Shown one piece after another: positions 35,355 through 45,180 of a stretch of DNA of 64,000 nt. Location: positions 1-64,000 of the forward strand of contig CAKVIM010000001.1 in NCBI GenBank assembly GCA_934754775.1. The letters run 5' to 3'. Positions within the stretch are counted from its first letter, which is position 1. Every line of letters begins with the position of its first letter. Made by a program: the position numbers and the translations under genes. The notes beneath the pieces are model-generated. The model made no database searches, was not told where the DNA came from, and saw only the letters and a program-made list of their open reading frames with translations. The DNA is from an uncultured Candidatus Melainabacteria bacterium. Its GTDB lineage: Bacteria > Cyanobacteriota > Vampirovibrionia > Gastranaerophilales > Gastranaerophilaceae.

Positions 35355-35957
35355 ATGAATTCACAACAAGATGTTATATATGGTTTAATGAATGAACTAG
35401 AAGATGCTGTAGATAAAGGTTTACCACTTTTAAGTTCTTGGTTTACGGTTGTTAAAAAAGATACTGTTACAAACATCTTGGATAAGTTGTATGCGGCTCT
35501 ACCTGATGAAATCAAGGAAGCAAGAGCTCTTTTAAGACGCAAAGACGAACTTCAATATGAAGCACAGCAAAGAGCAGAAAAAATTATTGCAGACGCTCAA
35601 GCAGAAGCTAACAGACTTTTGAGCGAATCAGATTTATTAAGAGCTGTTCAAAGAGAAGCTGAAAAAATTAAAGAACAAGTTATCGCTGATTGTGAAGATA
35701 TCAAACACAAAGCCCTTGATGAAGCTGAAAATTTGAGAGCTCAAGCTGCTGACGAAGCAACCAGAACAAAAGACGGTGCAACTGTTTATGCAGAACAAGT
35801 TTTAACAAGCTTGGAACAAAATCTTGCACAATTACAAGAAATTGTTAAAAACGGCCAACTGCAACTTGAAAGAAGAAGAGCAGAATCTGATGAACAGATG
35901 AGCTCAAATTATGTTAACCAACGTCAAGAATTCGCTCAAGATTTTAAAATGAACTAG
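35355..35957 (+). CDS. Coiled-coil protein, DivIVA / ATP-synthase-b-like
   Basis: A 200-residue protein: a short N-terminal globular part (NSQQDVIYGLMNELEDAVDK, with PLLSSWFTVVKKD) and a long alanine/glutamate-rich coiled coil from about residue 60 (AEKIIADAQAEANRLLSESD, REAEKIKEQVIADCEDIKHK). Proteins of this kind are often labelled ATP synthase subunit b-like, but no membrane segment is present and no atp genes are near, so that function is unlikely. A division or envelope scaffold role, like DivIVA relatives, is a guess. GGAG precedes the ATG and a good promoter lies upstream. Confidence 0.7.
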   Translation: MNSQQDVIYGLMNELEDAVDKGLPLLSSWFTVVKKDTVTNILDKLYAALPDEIKEARALLRRKDELQYEAQQRAEKIIADAQAEANRLLSESDLLRAVQREAEKIKEQVIADCEDIKHKALDEAENLRAQAADEATRTKDGATVYAEQVLTSLEQNLAQLQEIVKNGQLQLERRRAESDEQMSSNYVNQRQEFAQDFKMN

Positions 35958-35974
35958 GATTTAGTGAAGAGTGA

Positions 35975-36282
35975 ACAAGAAATTGTTTTAAATTTACCCT
36001 AACGGGCTGACACCTCACCCTTTAACTGCACTTCCATTCTTGTAAGCAATACAACTAACTTGAAAGTAAAGCGAAAAACTCTCCTGTTAGGAGAGGGAAT
36101 ACGCAAAGGGTGTTCATTTGATTAGACATCAACCTCTACTTAAAGGAGAGGTCGCAGTCGTTAGTGAGCTTTGCGAACATTACGAATGCGGGTGAGGGTT
36201 CTCCCCGTTAGGGTAAACTTTTTAAAATAATTTTCATTCGCCCCTACGCCGAACCAGTAGTTCCACGTCTAGCTAAATATAT
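35975..36282. repeat. Composite palindromic repeat, copy 5
   Basis: No gene. It has TTACCCTAACGGGCTGACACC, CCTCACCC, a divergent insert (about 36020-36080), the palindrome CTCTCCTGTTAGGAGAG, the CCTCTACTTAAAGGAGAGG palindrome also found in copy 1, the arm GCAGTCGTTAGTGAGC with GAATGCGGGTGAGG, then TTCTCCCCGTTAGGGTAAAC. From 36235 a reverse GGGGTAAATATATT module with CCAGTAGTT leads into the 3' end of the next gene. Confidence 0.75.
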
Positions 36283-36480
36283 TTACCCCCTTTTCACTAC
36301 GCTTGCCAACAATTCGCCATAGCTATTGAAACAACCGTTAGTTTCTTTGATTTCGTAAGTTACCTCGCTATCTTCTGCTTTTTCTTTCTTTGCAAAAGCT
36401 TCAGCACTTTCCAAATCCTTAAATTCACCTGCCATGTCAGGTTCAAAATATGATGGTTTGTCGATATAAACTTGATACAT
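36283..36480 (-). CDS. Small protein of unknown function
   Basis: A 65-residue acidic protein (MYQVYIDKPSYFEPDMAG, FKDLESAEAFAKKEKAED). AGGAGG lies 6 bp before ATG 36480, which decides the start; a longer frame upstream lacks such a site. The alternating pattern suggests a small alpha/beta fold, but no family is recognised. The 3' end borders a composite repeat, and the gene is divergent from the AsmA-like gene. Confidence 0.65.
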   Translation of the reverse strand: MYQVYIDKPSYFEPDMAGEFKDLESAEAFAKKEKAEDSEVTYEIKETNGCFNSYGELLASVVKRG

Positions 36481-36595
36481 AATATGCCTCCTAAGGTTTA
36501 TATAGCACAAAAAAGAAACATTGTGCAAGGGAAATTTTCACCCGAAGTTTACATTATTTCAACCCCTTGTATTATTCTTTTTCGCTAGGGTTTCG

Positions 36596-36604
36596 TGTTA
36601 TAAT
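36596..36604 (+). promoter_or_regulatory. Extended -10 of the AsmA-like gene, leaderless spacing
   Basis: TGT-TATAAT, with TATAAT at 36599-36604, is followed by CTTGGGT and ATG 36612. GGG in the spacer is too close to act as a ribosome site. Confidence 0.6.
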
Positions 36605-36611
36605 CTTGGGT

Positions 36612-39365
36612 ATGAGAAAGAGCGTAAAAATTTTAACAGCAACAGTTTGTTCTGCAGCAATAATCGCAGGTGCAGGTTTATGTACATACCTTTATGCCCT
36701 GCCGGCTGTAGTTTCCAGCTCTTGGTTAAATAAACTTGCAACAAAAGAAACCAACAAATTTTTAGGCTCAAAATTAACTCTCAAGAATCCAAAACTTGTT
36801 ACGGGGTTGAATTCCAATATTGCGTTTTCAATCGAGGAGCTTAGCTTAAAGCAAGGCGAAAACGAGCTTTTGGAGCTTAAAAATCTGGACACGGAATTCT
36901 CGTTCAGAGAAATATTTTTAAAACGCCTAATTGTAAAAAAATTACTCGCAGAAAGTATTTATGTAAACGCCTCTGATTTAATATCAATTCTGCCGAAAAC
37001 AGAAGCGAAAGAAGAAAAACCGGCTGAATTCAATTTAGATTTTTTTACAACAATTTTGGGCGTAAAAAAATGTTTAATTACATATAAACAAGACGACGTC
37101 GGGATAAAGTTTGACGCACAAAATATTTTGCTTGATAGAACCAAAGAAAAAAAATACTTGCACTTTGATTTTGATTTCCTAATGAGCAAAGGGCAAGACA
37201 AAATCAAAGTTTCAGCAGACGACAAACACAAGATATATATGGGAAACGGCGAATTACACGTGGATAAATTCCCAATAGAAATCGACAAATCAAAAATCGT
37301 GATTGATGCATTTGCGTCCAGAAAATCCGGCATAAATCTGAATATTTCTTCTCAAAAATTCAGTGCAAGAGATATTTACGATATCGTTGCTTCAAATATA
37401 ATTATGCCAAACGGTAAAGAAATGCTCGCACCGATTTGCGACGTTAACGGAAGCGTAGATTTTAACCTGCATTTGACAAAGAAAAATATCCGAGGCGATA
37501 TTAACGTCAACGAATCCGAGTTCAGAGTCAAAGATTTGATGAGAATGCCTGTCAAGATTACGCAAGGCATAATCGAAATCGGAAACAAGGATATAACGCT
37601 CAAAGATTTTAAAGGATATTATAATAACAAGACCGCAAACAGCCTTGTAATGGAAGGTACGGTTAAGGATTATTGGAAAACTTGCGACACTAAAATTGTT
37701 TCCGATATCTTTGTAAACGACGATTTCTTTAAGGAATACATCTCCAAAATGCTCGGAGCTCCGATTGATTTAGTCGGAGATGCAGGCTCAAGGTTGACTC
37801 TAACGTCCAAAAACGGCTCTTGCGATATTCTTTGGTACTTTTTGCTAAGAGAAGGCGAAGGATTTATGCTTGGCGACCAGTCAATGGTTCTGAAGGATTA
37901 TAAGACACTGTTTAAAGTCGATTTGAGCGTCGTGAAAAATATTCTGAAGATTAATACAATTGACTATTACATAACAAGCGAGCTTAAAAAAGGCATGACG
38001 CCTGTACTTTCAATAAAAGGCAACCTTGATATGGCTAAAAATATGGAGCTTCAAGATATCCATTTGAATATTCCACGCCCGCTTCCGAGCGAATTCTTGA
38101 ACTTCTTAGCAGGTCAAAAGATTTTCAAAAAAGGTACAATTACAGGCGAAATGGGCGTTATTAATACAGGAGCATATCCTGTAATGGAAGGAGTTATAAC
38201 CCTCGATAACGTTCGCATTCCGTCCCAAAGATTATCGATAAAGTCAGCAAAAATAGGTGCTAAGGGCGATAAATTGGGAGCTATTGCAGAAGGCAGATTT
38301 AAGCGTTCCAACTACAATTTTAAGGGCTATATCAATAATGATTTACGCTTGCCGATTGTCGTAAAAAATGTTGACTTAACCGTCGATAATGTTGATGTTG
38401 AGAGATTTTTAACAACAAATAGCAACAACACGCCTTCACAAGAAAAAGATGCAGAGAAGGCTTTGAATTCAGAAACCGCACCAACTACAGACGATGCTCC
38501 GACTTTCCAAAAAGGTTTAATCATTGTCGAAAAATGTATGCTCAACCTTGAAAGCGGGAAATACAAGAATGTCAATTTCGGGAACTTGCACGCCAATTTA
38601 ACGCTTGATAAGGACGGAATACTCGACCTGCAATCTAATAAATTTGATATTGCAGAAGGGATTTCTACTCTAAAAGTACGTGCCGATTTGATTAAGAACA
38701 AATACTATTTGAGATTAGGCGTCAAAGATGTTAACTCAACCACAATGGCGGACGCACTTTTGGGCTTGCCAAGAGAAATTTCGGGTAAAGCTATGGGCTT
38801 GATTGAACTAACTTCTGATGCAAGCCTTAAACTCAATGGCGATATCAAGTTCAACATTCAAAACGGTACGATTGAAAAAGTCGGATACGTCGAATATATT
38901 CTGAAAGTCGCAGCACTCTTTAGAAATCCGCTTGTAATGATTTCTCCGACAACATTTGGCGATTTGGTCAACATTCCGGACGGACGATTTGACGTAATTA
39001 AAGGTGAATTGAAACTCAAAGATAACGTGATTGAACGCATGATGATTAAATCTTCTGCAAAACAGCTGGGTTCGTTTATTATCGGACGATATGACCTGAC
39101 TACAAATGATGCCTCTTTGAGAATTTACACGAAAATGTCTAATAAAGGCGAAGGTTTTGCAGGGGTTTTGAGAAATATTTCACTGAATAGTTTGGCTAAC
39201 AAAATTTCTTCAAACGGAAGAAACGACAGCAATTATTATGCATCTGAAATCGAACAAATCCCACAAATTGAAGCCGATGAAAAAGACGCACAAATTTTCT
39301 TGACAAAAGTTGACGGCGACGTAATCAATTTCAACTTCCTTTCATCACTGAAGAGGATAAAGTAA
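36612..39365 (+). CDS. AsmA/TamB-like envelope protein
   Basis: A 917-residue protein with one N-terminal membrane helix (residues about 7-30, ILTATVCSAAIIAGAGLCTY) and a very long beta-repeat body. Strand pairs such as TLKDFKGYYNNKTANSLVMEG and ITLDNVRIPSQRLSIKSAKIG recur. The C-terminal part (about 760-860) matches the AsmA-like C-terminal pattern: DIKFNIQNGTIEK, DLVNIPDGRFDVIKGELKLK. AsmA-family proteins (AsmA, TamB, YhdP) form periplasmic bridges that carry phospholipids to the outer membrane, which implies a two-membrane envelope. ATG 36612 follows a leaderless-type promoter. The stop overlaps the next start by 1 bp. Confidence 0.8.
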   Translation: MRKSVKILTATVCSAAIIAGAGLCTYLYALPAVVSSSWLNKLATKETNKFLGSKLTLKNPKLVTGLNSNIAFSIEELSLKQGENELLELKNLDTEFSFREIFLKRLIVKKLLAESIYVNASDLISILPKTEAKEEKPAEFNLDFFTTILGVKKCLITYKQDDVGIKFDAQNILLDRTKEKKYLHFDFDFLMSKGQDKIKVSADDKHKIYMGNGELHVDKFPIEIDKSKIVIDAFASRKSGINLNISSQKFSARDIYDIVASNIIMPNGKEMLAPICDVNGSVDFNLHLTKKNIRGDINVNESEFRVKDLMRMPVKITQGIIEIGNKDITLKDFKGYYNNKTANSLVMEGTVKDYWKTCDTKIVSDIFVNDDFFKEYISKMLGAPIDLVGDAGSRLTLTSKNGSCDILWYFLLREGEGFMLGDQSMVLKDYKTLFKVDLSVVKNILKINTIDYYITSELKKGMTPVLSIKGNLDMAKNMELQDIHLNIPRPLPSEFLNFLAGQKIFKKGTITGEMGVINTGAYPVMEGVITLDNVRIPSQRLSIKSAKIGAKGDKLGAIAEGRFKRSNYNFKGYINNDLRLPIVVKNVDLTVDNVDVERFLTTNSNNTPSQEKDAEKALNSETAPTTDDAPTFQKGLIIVEKCMLNLESGKYKNVNFGNLHANLTLDKDGILDLQSNKFDIAEGISTLKVRADLIKNKYYLRLGVKDVNSTTMADALLGLPREISGKAMGLIELTSDASLKLNGDIKFNIQNGTIEKVGYVEYILKVAALFRNPLVMISPTTFGDLVNIPDGRFDVIKGELKLKDNVIERMMIKSSAKQLGSFIIGRYDLTTNDASLRIYTKMSNKGEGFAGVLRNISLNSLANKISSNGRNDSNYYASEIEQIPQIEADEKDAQIFLTKVDGDVINFNFLSSLKRIK

Positions 39366-41011
39366 TGAGTACAGAGTATTTGGGCTGGGTTGAAAAATTC
39401 CGCCAGAATGATTTCAAAAAATTTCTTGAACGACTCAAAAAAAAATGCCACGGCAAAAAAGTCGTCATCTATTGTAACGGAATCTATTTTGACGCACTCA
39501 GCGACAGCTTCGATTTAAGGGAATATTTTGATGTAGACGGAGTTTCGGATTTAAGATACGTGACAAGCGGGGAAAAGAGCTACAAAGGTTTTCATTGCAT
39601 CAAACCAAACGACTTAGGCCAAGCAGAAATTATTTTGACAGCCTCTCCGAATTATTCAAACATCAAGAAATATCTTGTTTCATACGGCATAAAATGTCCG
39701 ATTTTACCGCTTTATCACGAAGAAAACAGCTTAATTGAAAGCTTAAAAATCTTAAAACAAGATTTTTCTTTAATCAAATATTTTCCGTTTTGTAACACAA
39801 TAGAACTCCGCACAAAGCTAAATTATCAAAGAGTTTTAGCCAAACTTAAACAAAAACAGGGCAAAATCCGTCTGCTTTTTGTATGTGAAGAAAATTCAAA
39901 ATGGAGCTACCAAAATTTATACAATTTATTCAAATCTGACGAAAGATTTGAAGTTTTGCCGGTAATTTTGTTCCCAATAATCACAAAAAATCGTGTCGAA
40001 TTCACGCAAGAAGCTAATCTAAAGTTTTTTGAAGAACTCAAAGTTCCAGCGATTGACGGGTATGATTACGAAAATAAACGCAATATTGATTTAAAAACAT
40101 TCACTCCTGATATCGTGTTTTTCCAACAACCGTGGTATTTATGCGGGTACAATCATCCGACTTCTGTTAGCGAATACGCCCTCACGGTTCTCGTACCTTA
40201 TGGCTACACAACGCTTAATCCCGACTCTTGGGGAAGTTTTTTGGTTAAGCAGGTGTATTCGACACTCTGGAAATTCTTTTCCGAAAGTCCTTATCATAAT
40301 AAGTTTTACGCAAAAGCAGCCGGCATGGGCAATAAAGGCATACTTAAAGCTACAGGTTCACTCAAACTCGATTATTACAGAACAAAAGACGCTGATTCTA
40401 CAATTTGGAAAGGTTGCGGAAAGCATGTTATCTGGGCTCCACACCATTCAATTAATGATGAAGGCTTGAGAATGTCGACTTTCAGGTGGAATTATAAATT
40501 CTTTTTAGAATACGCAAAGTCGCATCCTGATTTGTCGTTCATACTGAAACCGCACCCAGCACTAAGGAGCGTCTGCATTGCGTCAGGATTTATGAGCGAA
40601 AAAGAATATGACGATTATATCCGAGAGTGGAACTCTCTTCCAAACGCACTTGTATACGATAAAGGAAACTATTTTGACATCTTCAAAACCTCTGATATAT
40701 TGGTGACTGATTGTTCTTCGTTCTTTGGCGAATATTTTCCGTCTAAGCATCCGATTTTGTTATTGGAACGACCTGATAGAGCAGAGTTTGACGAATTGGG
40801 CAAACATTTAGAAACAGGATTTTATAGAGCTAAAAACACTTCTGAAATCGAAACTGTGCTTCAAAAATTGCTGTACGAGAATTCCGACCCGCTTGAAAAT
40901 AAACGCAAGGAGCTGATTTCAAAATACATGTACTTTGGCAAAAAACCAACATATGAAACAATTTATGATTTTATTCTTTCATCAAGTTGTCTACATTTTT
41001 CCACTCATTGA
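39365..41011 (+). CDS. CDP-glycerol transferase-like protein with N-terminal Rossmann-like domain
   Basis: A 548-residue two-part protein. Residues about 10-130 (GKKVVIYCNGIYFDAL, DVDGVSDLRYVTSGE, EIILTASPNYSNIKKYL) resemble the stand-alone 131-residue protein encoded at 45894-46289. From about 165 to 540 it looks like a CDP-glycerol glycerophosphotransferase (TagB/TagF) catalytic half: VIWAPHHSINDEG, LSFILKPHPALRS, DIFKTSDILVTDCSSFFGEY, HPILLLERPD. Such enzymes transfer glycerol- or ribitol-phosphate from CDP precursors to a surface polymer. It is coupled to the AsmA-like gene, and its 3' end overlaps the convergent radical SAM gene by 41 bp. Confidence 0.8.
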   Translation: MSTEYLGWVEKFRQNDFKKFLERLKKKCHGKKVVIYCNGIYFDALSDSFDLREYFDVDGVSDLRYVTSGEKSYKGFHCIKPNDLGQAEIILTASPNYSNIKKYLVSYGIKCPILPLYHEENSLIESLKILKQDFSLIKYFPFCNTIELRTKLNYQRVLAKLKQKQGKIRLLFVCEENSKWSYQNLYNLFKSDERFEVLPVILFPIITKNRVEFTQEANLKFFEELKVPAIDGYDYENKRNIDLKTFTPDIVFFQQPWYLCGYNHPTSVSEYALTVLVPYGYTTLNPDSWGSFLVKQVYSTLWKFFSESPYHNKFYAKAAGMGNKGILKATGSLKLDYYRTKDADSTIWKGCGKHVIWAPHHSINDEGLRMSTFRWNYKFFLEYAKSHPDLSFILKPHPALRSVCIASGFMSEKEYDDYIREWNSLPNALVYDKGNYFDIFKTSDILVTDCSSFFGEYFPSKHPILLLERPDRAEFDELGKHLETGFYRAKNTSEIETVLQKLLYENSDPLENKRKELISKYMYFGKKPTYETIYDFILSSSCLHFSTH

Positions 41012-41966
41012 AAAATTCTTGTGGAGAAAAAACATAATCTTTGCCGGCATTCTTCCCAAATCCACCGAAATTATCACAATATTCGCATAATTTGATAGCT
41101 TTGCGTCCGCTTTTTACGAGTTTTTCTCTTATTTGTTGATAAGTTTCTGAGAACCATACTTCTTGAATAGTATTTTTAGTTAAATCTCCGAGTGTATAAA
41201 TTCCGCTTGGGTCATTACAACACAAAGATACTTTACCATCGGGTCTGATTACAAGCTGTTTGAAAGGTAATTTACATGAGGTTTTTAATTTATACGTAAT
41301 TAGCCTGTTTTTTGATTGCCCACCACGATTATTTCTTATAGCATTTCTATCAGTTGTGGAAATTATAACTTTTTTCTTGAGTTCTGGATTTTGATAACAG
41401 ATTTCTACAATTTCTTTTATATTCTCAGGTAAAACGCATTTTCCGACATAATAAATATCAATACAAAATGTATCGCAGTATGGGATTAATGCGTCAAATT
41501 TTTCTTTATCAAGCAGTGTTCCGTTTGTAAAGAAGGACATGTGTGATTTGGGGCATTGTTCTTTTGCATATCTAACAAATTCGCAAATCCTTTTGTCTAA
41601 CAGCGGCTCGTTATTAGAAAATATTTGTAATCTACCGTCATAATCAATTTCAGTCAGTTGTTTGATGATATTTTTGAACAGAGTTTCATCCATAAGTTTA
41701 AATTTTCTTTTATCATCATGCCGATTGACAGGGCAAAATGCACATTCTCCGTTACATCTATTTACAGTTTCAATTTCTATTGTGTTGAACAATTGTGGGG
41801 ACGCAAATAATGCTTCAACTTCTGTTTGTGTAGGATTTTTACGTTTAAAGTCTAGTGCAATTTTTGAGGGTAAGAGAATTAATAATTCATAAAGAAAACT
41901 GTCTTTAGGCAAATTTTCTTCCAAAGTTTTTTTCCACCTATATAATTGCATAATAAAATTAAACAT
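40971..41966 (-). CDS. Radical SAM/SPASM protein of the surface-polymer cluster
   Basis: A 331-residue radical SAM enzyme. The [4Fe-4S] motif is CNGECAFC (residues about 75-82), the SAM-binding strand is LQIFSNNEPLL, and a SPASM-type C-terminal cysteine set is in VSLCCNDPSG and CEYCDNFGG. Members in polysaccharide clusters modify sugars, polyols or peptides, but the substrate is unknown. I start it at ATG 41966, where GAGG lies 6 bp upstream; it then overlaps the FkbM gene by 8 bp. It is the last gene of the operon 46289 to 40971 and overlaps a converging gene by 41 bp. Confidence 0.85.
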   Translation of the reverse strand: MFNFIMQLYRWKKTLEENLPKDSFLYELLILLPSKIALDFKRKNPTQTEVEALFASPQLFNTIEIETVNRCNGECAFCPVNRHDDKRKFKLMDETLFKNIIKQLTEIDYDGRLQIFSNNEPLLDKRICEFVRYAKEQCPKSHMSFFTNGTLLDKEKFDALIPYCDTFCIDIYYVGKCVLPENIKEIVEICYQNPELKKKVIISTTDRNAIRNNRGGQSKNRLITYKLKTSCKLPFKQLVIRPDGKVSLCCNDPSGIYTLGDLTKNTIQEVWFSETYQQIREKLVKSGRKAIKLCEYCDNFGGFGKNAGKDYVFSPQEFFNEWKNVDNLMKE

Positions 41967-42960
41967 TTTTAACCTCGCATAATAAAATTGTATCATCTAA
42001 AATCTTATATTTTGAAGCTTTCCTTATTTTGAAAGTGTAACCCAAATTCAAATTCTCTATTTTTGATTTAAGTGTGAAAAAATCTTTTCCTGAATGATAA
42101 ATGCTTAGTATAATAGCTGGTTTGTAATGTTTTATTGTTTCTATAGCACCCAATAAAAAATCTTCTTCAGCACCTTCAATATCAATTTTTATCAAGCTTG
42201 GAACAATGTTATACTTTTTAACAACTTCATCCAATGTATTGATTTGGATTTCTTCTCTTACATTATTTTTTTCATTTTTTCTATCTTCTTTAAGCGTACT
42301 TGCAACACCGGATTCTTCATAAATATTTATAAAAAGTGTTTGATGTTCTTTGCCTAAACCTAGTTTGTATGGTGTTATGGCAAATTTAGACTGATTTAGA
42401 TTAATTGTTTTTAAAAGGGCCTCATAATTTTGAGTTACCGGCTCAAATACATGCACTCTTGAATAGTTTGCTAGAACGATTGCAGAATCTCCTATATATC
42501 CGCCGACATCAAGGATGTCGCCTTTTTTAATCTTTTCTAATGTATCAAAATCTTCTATAAAATATTTGTCATAAAATATACCGCTATTAAAATGATTACA
42601 CGGTAACTTGTAATTGAAATATGAAAAGTTTTCTTCAATTTGTTTAATGGCTTTCTGCTTTTCTTTAGTCGCCAGATATAAATTTATGATTTCATCTAAC
42701 GATAAAAGAAGTAAATTTTTATGATTAAAAACAACTTTTTTAATCCTTAAAATTATTCTATTTAAAATATGCTTACTCTTTGCATCCAAACCGTCATAGA
42801 GTCGCTTTTCGTATAATTTGAAATCATCTTTTGAACAAAATTCTTGATATGTTCCAATGCTCAAATCGTTGCCAAATATCAAATGTTTTTCGTCCTCTGA
42901 TAATCTGATAAAAAGTTTACTTATAATTGATTTGAAAAAAATCAGAATGCTATATTTCAT
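41959..42960 (-). CDS. FkbM family methyltransferase
   Basis: A 333-residue SAM-dependent methyltransferase of the FkbM type. The SAM motif is ILDVGGYIGDSAIVLANYS, followed by VHVFEPVTQNYEALLKTI, and the FkbM block INTLDEVVKKY, LIKIDIEGAEEDFLLGA is present near residue 250. The first 120 residues are an extra helical part. FkbM proteins O-methylate sugars in capsules and O-antigens. The ATG follows AAGGA and overlaps the end of the TagF-like gene by 11 bp, so it is part of the polymer operon. Confidence 0.88.
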   Translation of the reverse strand: MKYSILIFFKSIISKLFIRLSEDEKHLIFGNDLSIGTYQEFCSKDDFKLYEKRLYDGLDAKSKHILNRIILRIKKVVFNHKNLLLLSLDEIINLYLATKEKQKAIKQIEENFSYFNYKLPCNHFNSGIFYDKYFIEDFDTLEKIKKGDILDVGGYIGDSAIVLANYSRVHVFEPVTQNYEALLKTINLNQSKFAITPYKLGLGKEHQTLFINIYEESGVASTLKEDRKNEKNNVREEIQINTLDEVVKKYNIVPSLIKIDIEGAEEDFLLGAIETIKHYKPAIILSIYHSGKDFFTLKSKIENLNLGYTFKIRKASKYKILDDTILLCEVKNV

Positions 42961-44152
42961 TTTTTAAAATCCTTCTCACTATATCAACAACTCGCTTTGA
43001 CGCTTTACCATCTTCTAAAGCTCCTTTAGTTTCTAAAAATTTGCTGCACGCTTTTTCGTACTTATTATGGTCAAAATTATTGATATTTTCCATTAATTGA
43101 ATATTGTTTTCAGCAATAGGAAACGGTGTTTCTTCAAGCTTATAATAAAATCCTCGTTCATTGTTGTATTGTTCAATATCTTCTGCGTAAATAAAGCAAG
43201 GGCGTTTCGTTAACATGAAATCGAACATGCAGCTTGAATAATCTGATATTAATATATCTGCAACGTATAAAAGCTCTTGAATATCAGGATAAAAAGAAGC
43301 GTCAGTTTGAGCATCAGCCTTATGACTAAGATATTGTACCTTAAGAAAATTTTTAGGATGAAAACGAGAAACAATTGCCCATTTTTCGCCATTTTTATTT
43401 TCCAAACATTTTTTTAATCCGTCATAATCCAGATTGAAATAATCCGTTCTTAAATTATCCCTAAAAGATGGAGCGTACAATGCGATTTTTGTATCATACG
43501 GGATACCTAAACGTTCTTTTATCAATCGTTTCAACTCTTGGTCATCTTTATGAAAAATGTCGTTTCTCGGGTGTCCTAGTTTTAAAATTTCACCCTTAAA
43601 CCAAAGTGCGTCTCTATAAACATTTGTTTCAAAATCGCTATTTGAAATCATTTTGTCAATAAGACCATAATCCTTGACTGCAGTAGGTTTCCATGCCCTA
43701 TTTGCCTTTAAACTTTTTACATTTTCATCAATTCTTTTTATCCCTAGCGAACCGTGCCATGTGTTAATATAGAGTTGATTTTTTTTCTTGCGTAAACCTG
43801 CATTCACAAAGTTAAACTTGCTATAATTATCTACCCAAATACTTGCCGTTGCTAACTCCCGTAAACAACTGTGTTGGTCATAATAGTTCACCACTCTTAT
43901 CTGTTGAGGGAAATCTTTATCCGCAAAGAATTCGGGCTTAGCTATCCAAACCAACTCTACAGGCAGGTTTTGTCTTATAATCTCTTCTGCTATATATTTA
44001 GGATTACAGCCATAACCGCTCCCCTGATAATTTGTAAACACTATCTTATTCTTTTTGACAGGGAGCCAGGAAAAAAACAAAGCAAAATAAATATCCGCAA
44101 TTTTTGTACGGTTGTGGTAAACAAAATTAAAAAAAGCCTGTTTTAATCCCAT
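42950..44152 (-). CDS. CDP-glycerol glycerophosphotransferase family protein
   Basis: A 400-residue protein of the TagB/TagF family. KIVFTNYQGSGYGCNPKYIA, LYINTWHGSLGIKRID, KMISNSDFETNVYRDALW, LKLGHPRNDIFH, IALYAPSFRDN and ADILISDYSSCMFDFML are the family blocks in order. It would transfer polyol-phosphate from a CDP donor to a growing surface polymer, at the inner face of the membrane. The upstream TarI-like gene could supply the CDP donor. The ATG overlaps the end of the epimerase gene by 10 bp. Glycerol versus ribitol cannot be decided. Confidence 0.9.
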   Translation of the reverse strand: MGLKQAFFNFVYHNRTKIADIYFALFFSWLPVKKNKIVFTNYQGSGYGCNPKYIAEEIIRQNLPVELVWIAKPEFFADKDFPQQIRVVNYYDQHSCLRELATASIWVDNYSKFNFVNAGLRKKKNQLYINTWHGSLGIKRIDENVKSLKANRAWKPTAVKDYGLIDKMISNSDFETNVYRDALWFKGEILKLGHPRNDIFHKDDQELKRLIKERLGIPYDTKIALYAPSFRDNLRTDYFNLDYDGLKKCLENKNGEKWAIVSRFHPKNFLKVQYLSHKADAQTDASFYPDIQELLYVADILISDYSSCMFDFMLTKRPCFIYAEDIEQYNNERGFYYKLEETPFPIAENNIQLMENINNFDHNKYEKACSKFLETKGALEDGKASKRVVDIVRRILKNEI

Positions 44153-45180
44153 TTTAGACTCTCAACCAACCTTTCAAACATTTCTTCTAAACCGACTTTT
44201 GCTCTCCAACCCAAACCCTCTAATTTCTTAGGGTTCAGCTTTATCACAATTTTATCGGCATAACCTCGATTTTCGAAATCTTGTTCAAACCTCAACTTTA
44301 AACCGTATTTTGTGGCAATCATTTGAGCCAAATCCTTGATAGAGATTTCTGTCTCATAATTCGCTATATTATAAGCCTGACCGCACTCACCACGAATTAG
44401 CAGTGTCAAAATCCCGCTCACAGCGTCCGTTAAATAGCAATAATTCTTGACAGAGCTTCCGTCAGTATGCAAAACAACATCCTCGCCTGAAACCGCACTT
44501 TTTGCAAACTGAGCAAACACTCTGTTTTCATTTTCAGAAATCCCAGCCCCAAATGTCTGCGTCAAGCGTGCAATAACACTTTTTACGCCGTATTCTTTAG
44601 AATATGCAACACACAAATTCTCCGCCAACTTTTTCCCAATCGAATAAGCATTCCTCAAATTAATCGGGTTCAAAACTCCATAATCTTCTTCTGACACATC
44701 TTCCGGAGTGTTTTGTCCGTAAATTTCTATAGAAGAAAGGTAACAAACCGATTTCACATCTTTTGTTCGAGCGAACTCCAACACATTACGAGTTCCGTCA
44801 ACCGCTGTCATAGCACACTCTACAGGTTTTTCAATCATCATTTTAGAAGACGTCATGCCGGCTGCATGCACGATATAATCAACTTCACCATCGTATTCAA
44901 TCGGCAAATTAACATCCTGAACAACAATTTCTAAGTTTTCACGGTTCAAAACCTCTGCAAAAACGGTTTCCGCTTTAATCTTATCCCTTACAAAAGCCAC
45001 AACCTTGATTTTAAGCCCATTTAGTCTTGAAGCTGCAAGTAAGCCCAGCACAATCTCACTTCCGATTAGCCCTGTCGCACCGGTTACCAAAACCGTTTTG
45101 CCGTCAAAGGATTTAAAAACATCCTCGCATGCCAGCTCTTCTAAATCTTGTTGACGAATTCTGTTTCTGCTCTCAAGCAT
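44143..45180 (-). CDS. NAD-dependent epimerase/dehydratase (extended SDR)
   Basis: A 345-residue extended short-chain dehydrogenase. The dinucleotide motif VLVTGATGLIGSEIVLG starts near residue 31, then YIVHAAG, the serine in YLSSIEIYG, the Y-x-x-x-K pair in YSIGKK, and FGAGISENEN. Such enzymes make nucleotide sugars or reduce sugar phosphates. Next to a TarI-like cytidylyltransferase, the role of TarJ (making ribitol- or a related polyol-phosphate) is possible, though TarJ itself is of another dehydrogenase family. GGGAG precedes the ATG, which lies 40 bp inside the end of the upstream gene. Confidence 0.88.
   Translation of the reverse strand: MLESRNRIRQQDLEELACEDVFKSFDGKTVLVTGATGLIGSEIVLGLLAASRLNGLKIKVVAFVRDKIKAETVFAEVLNRENLEIVVQDVNLPIEYDGEVDYIVHAAGMTSSKMMIEKPVECAMTAVDGTRNVLEFARTKDVKSVCYLSSIEIYGQNTPEDVSEEDYGVLNPINLRNAYSIGKKLAENLCVAYSKEYGVKSVIARLTQTFGAGISENENRVFAQFAKSAVSGEDVVLHTDGSSVKNYCYLTDAVSGILTLLIRGECGQAYNIANYETEISIKDLAQMIATKYGLKLRFEQDFENRGYADKIVIKLNPKKLEGLGWRAKVGLEEMFERLVESLKWD

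Noticed and set aside
35355..35957. ATP synthase subunit b
   Set aside because: The coiled coil is similar in style, but there is no membrane anchor and no other atp gene is nearby.
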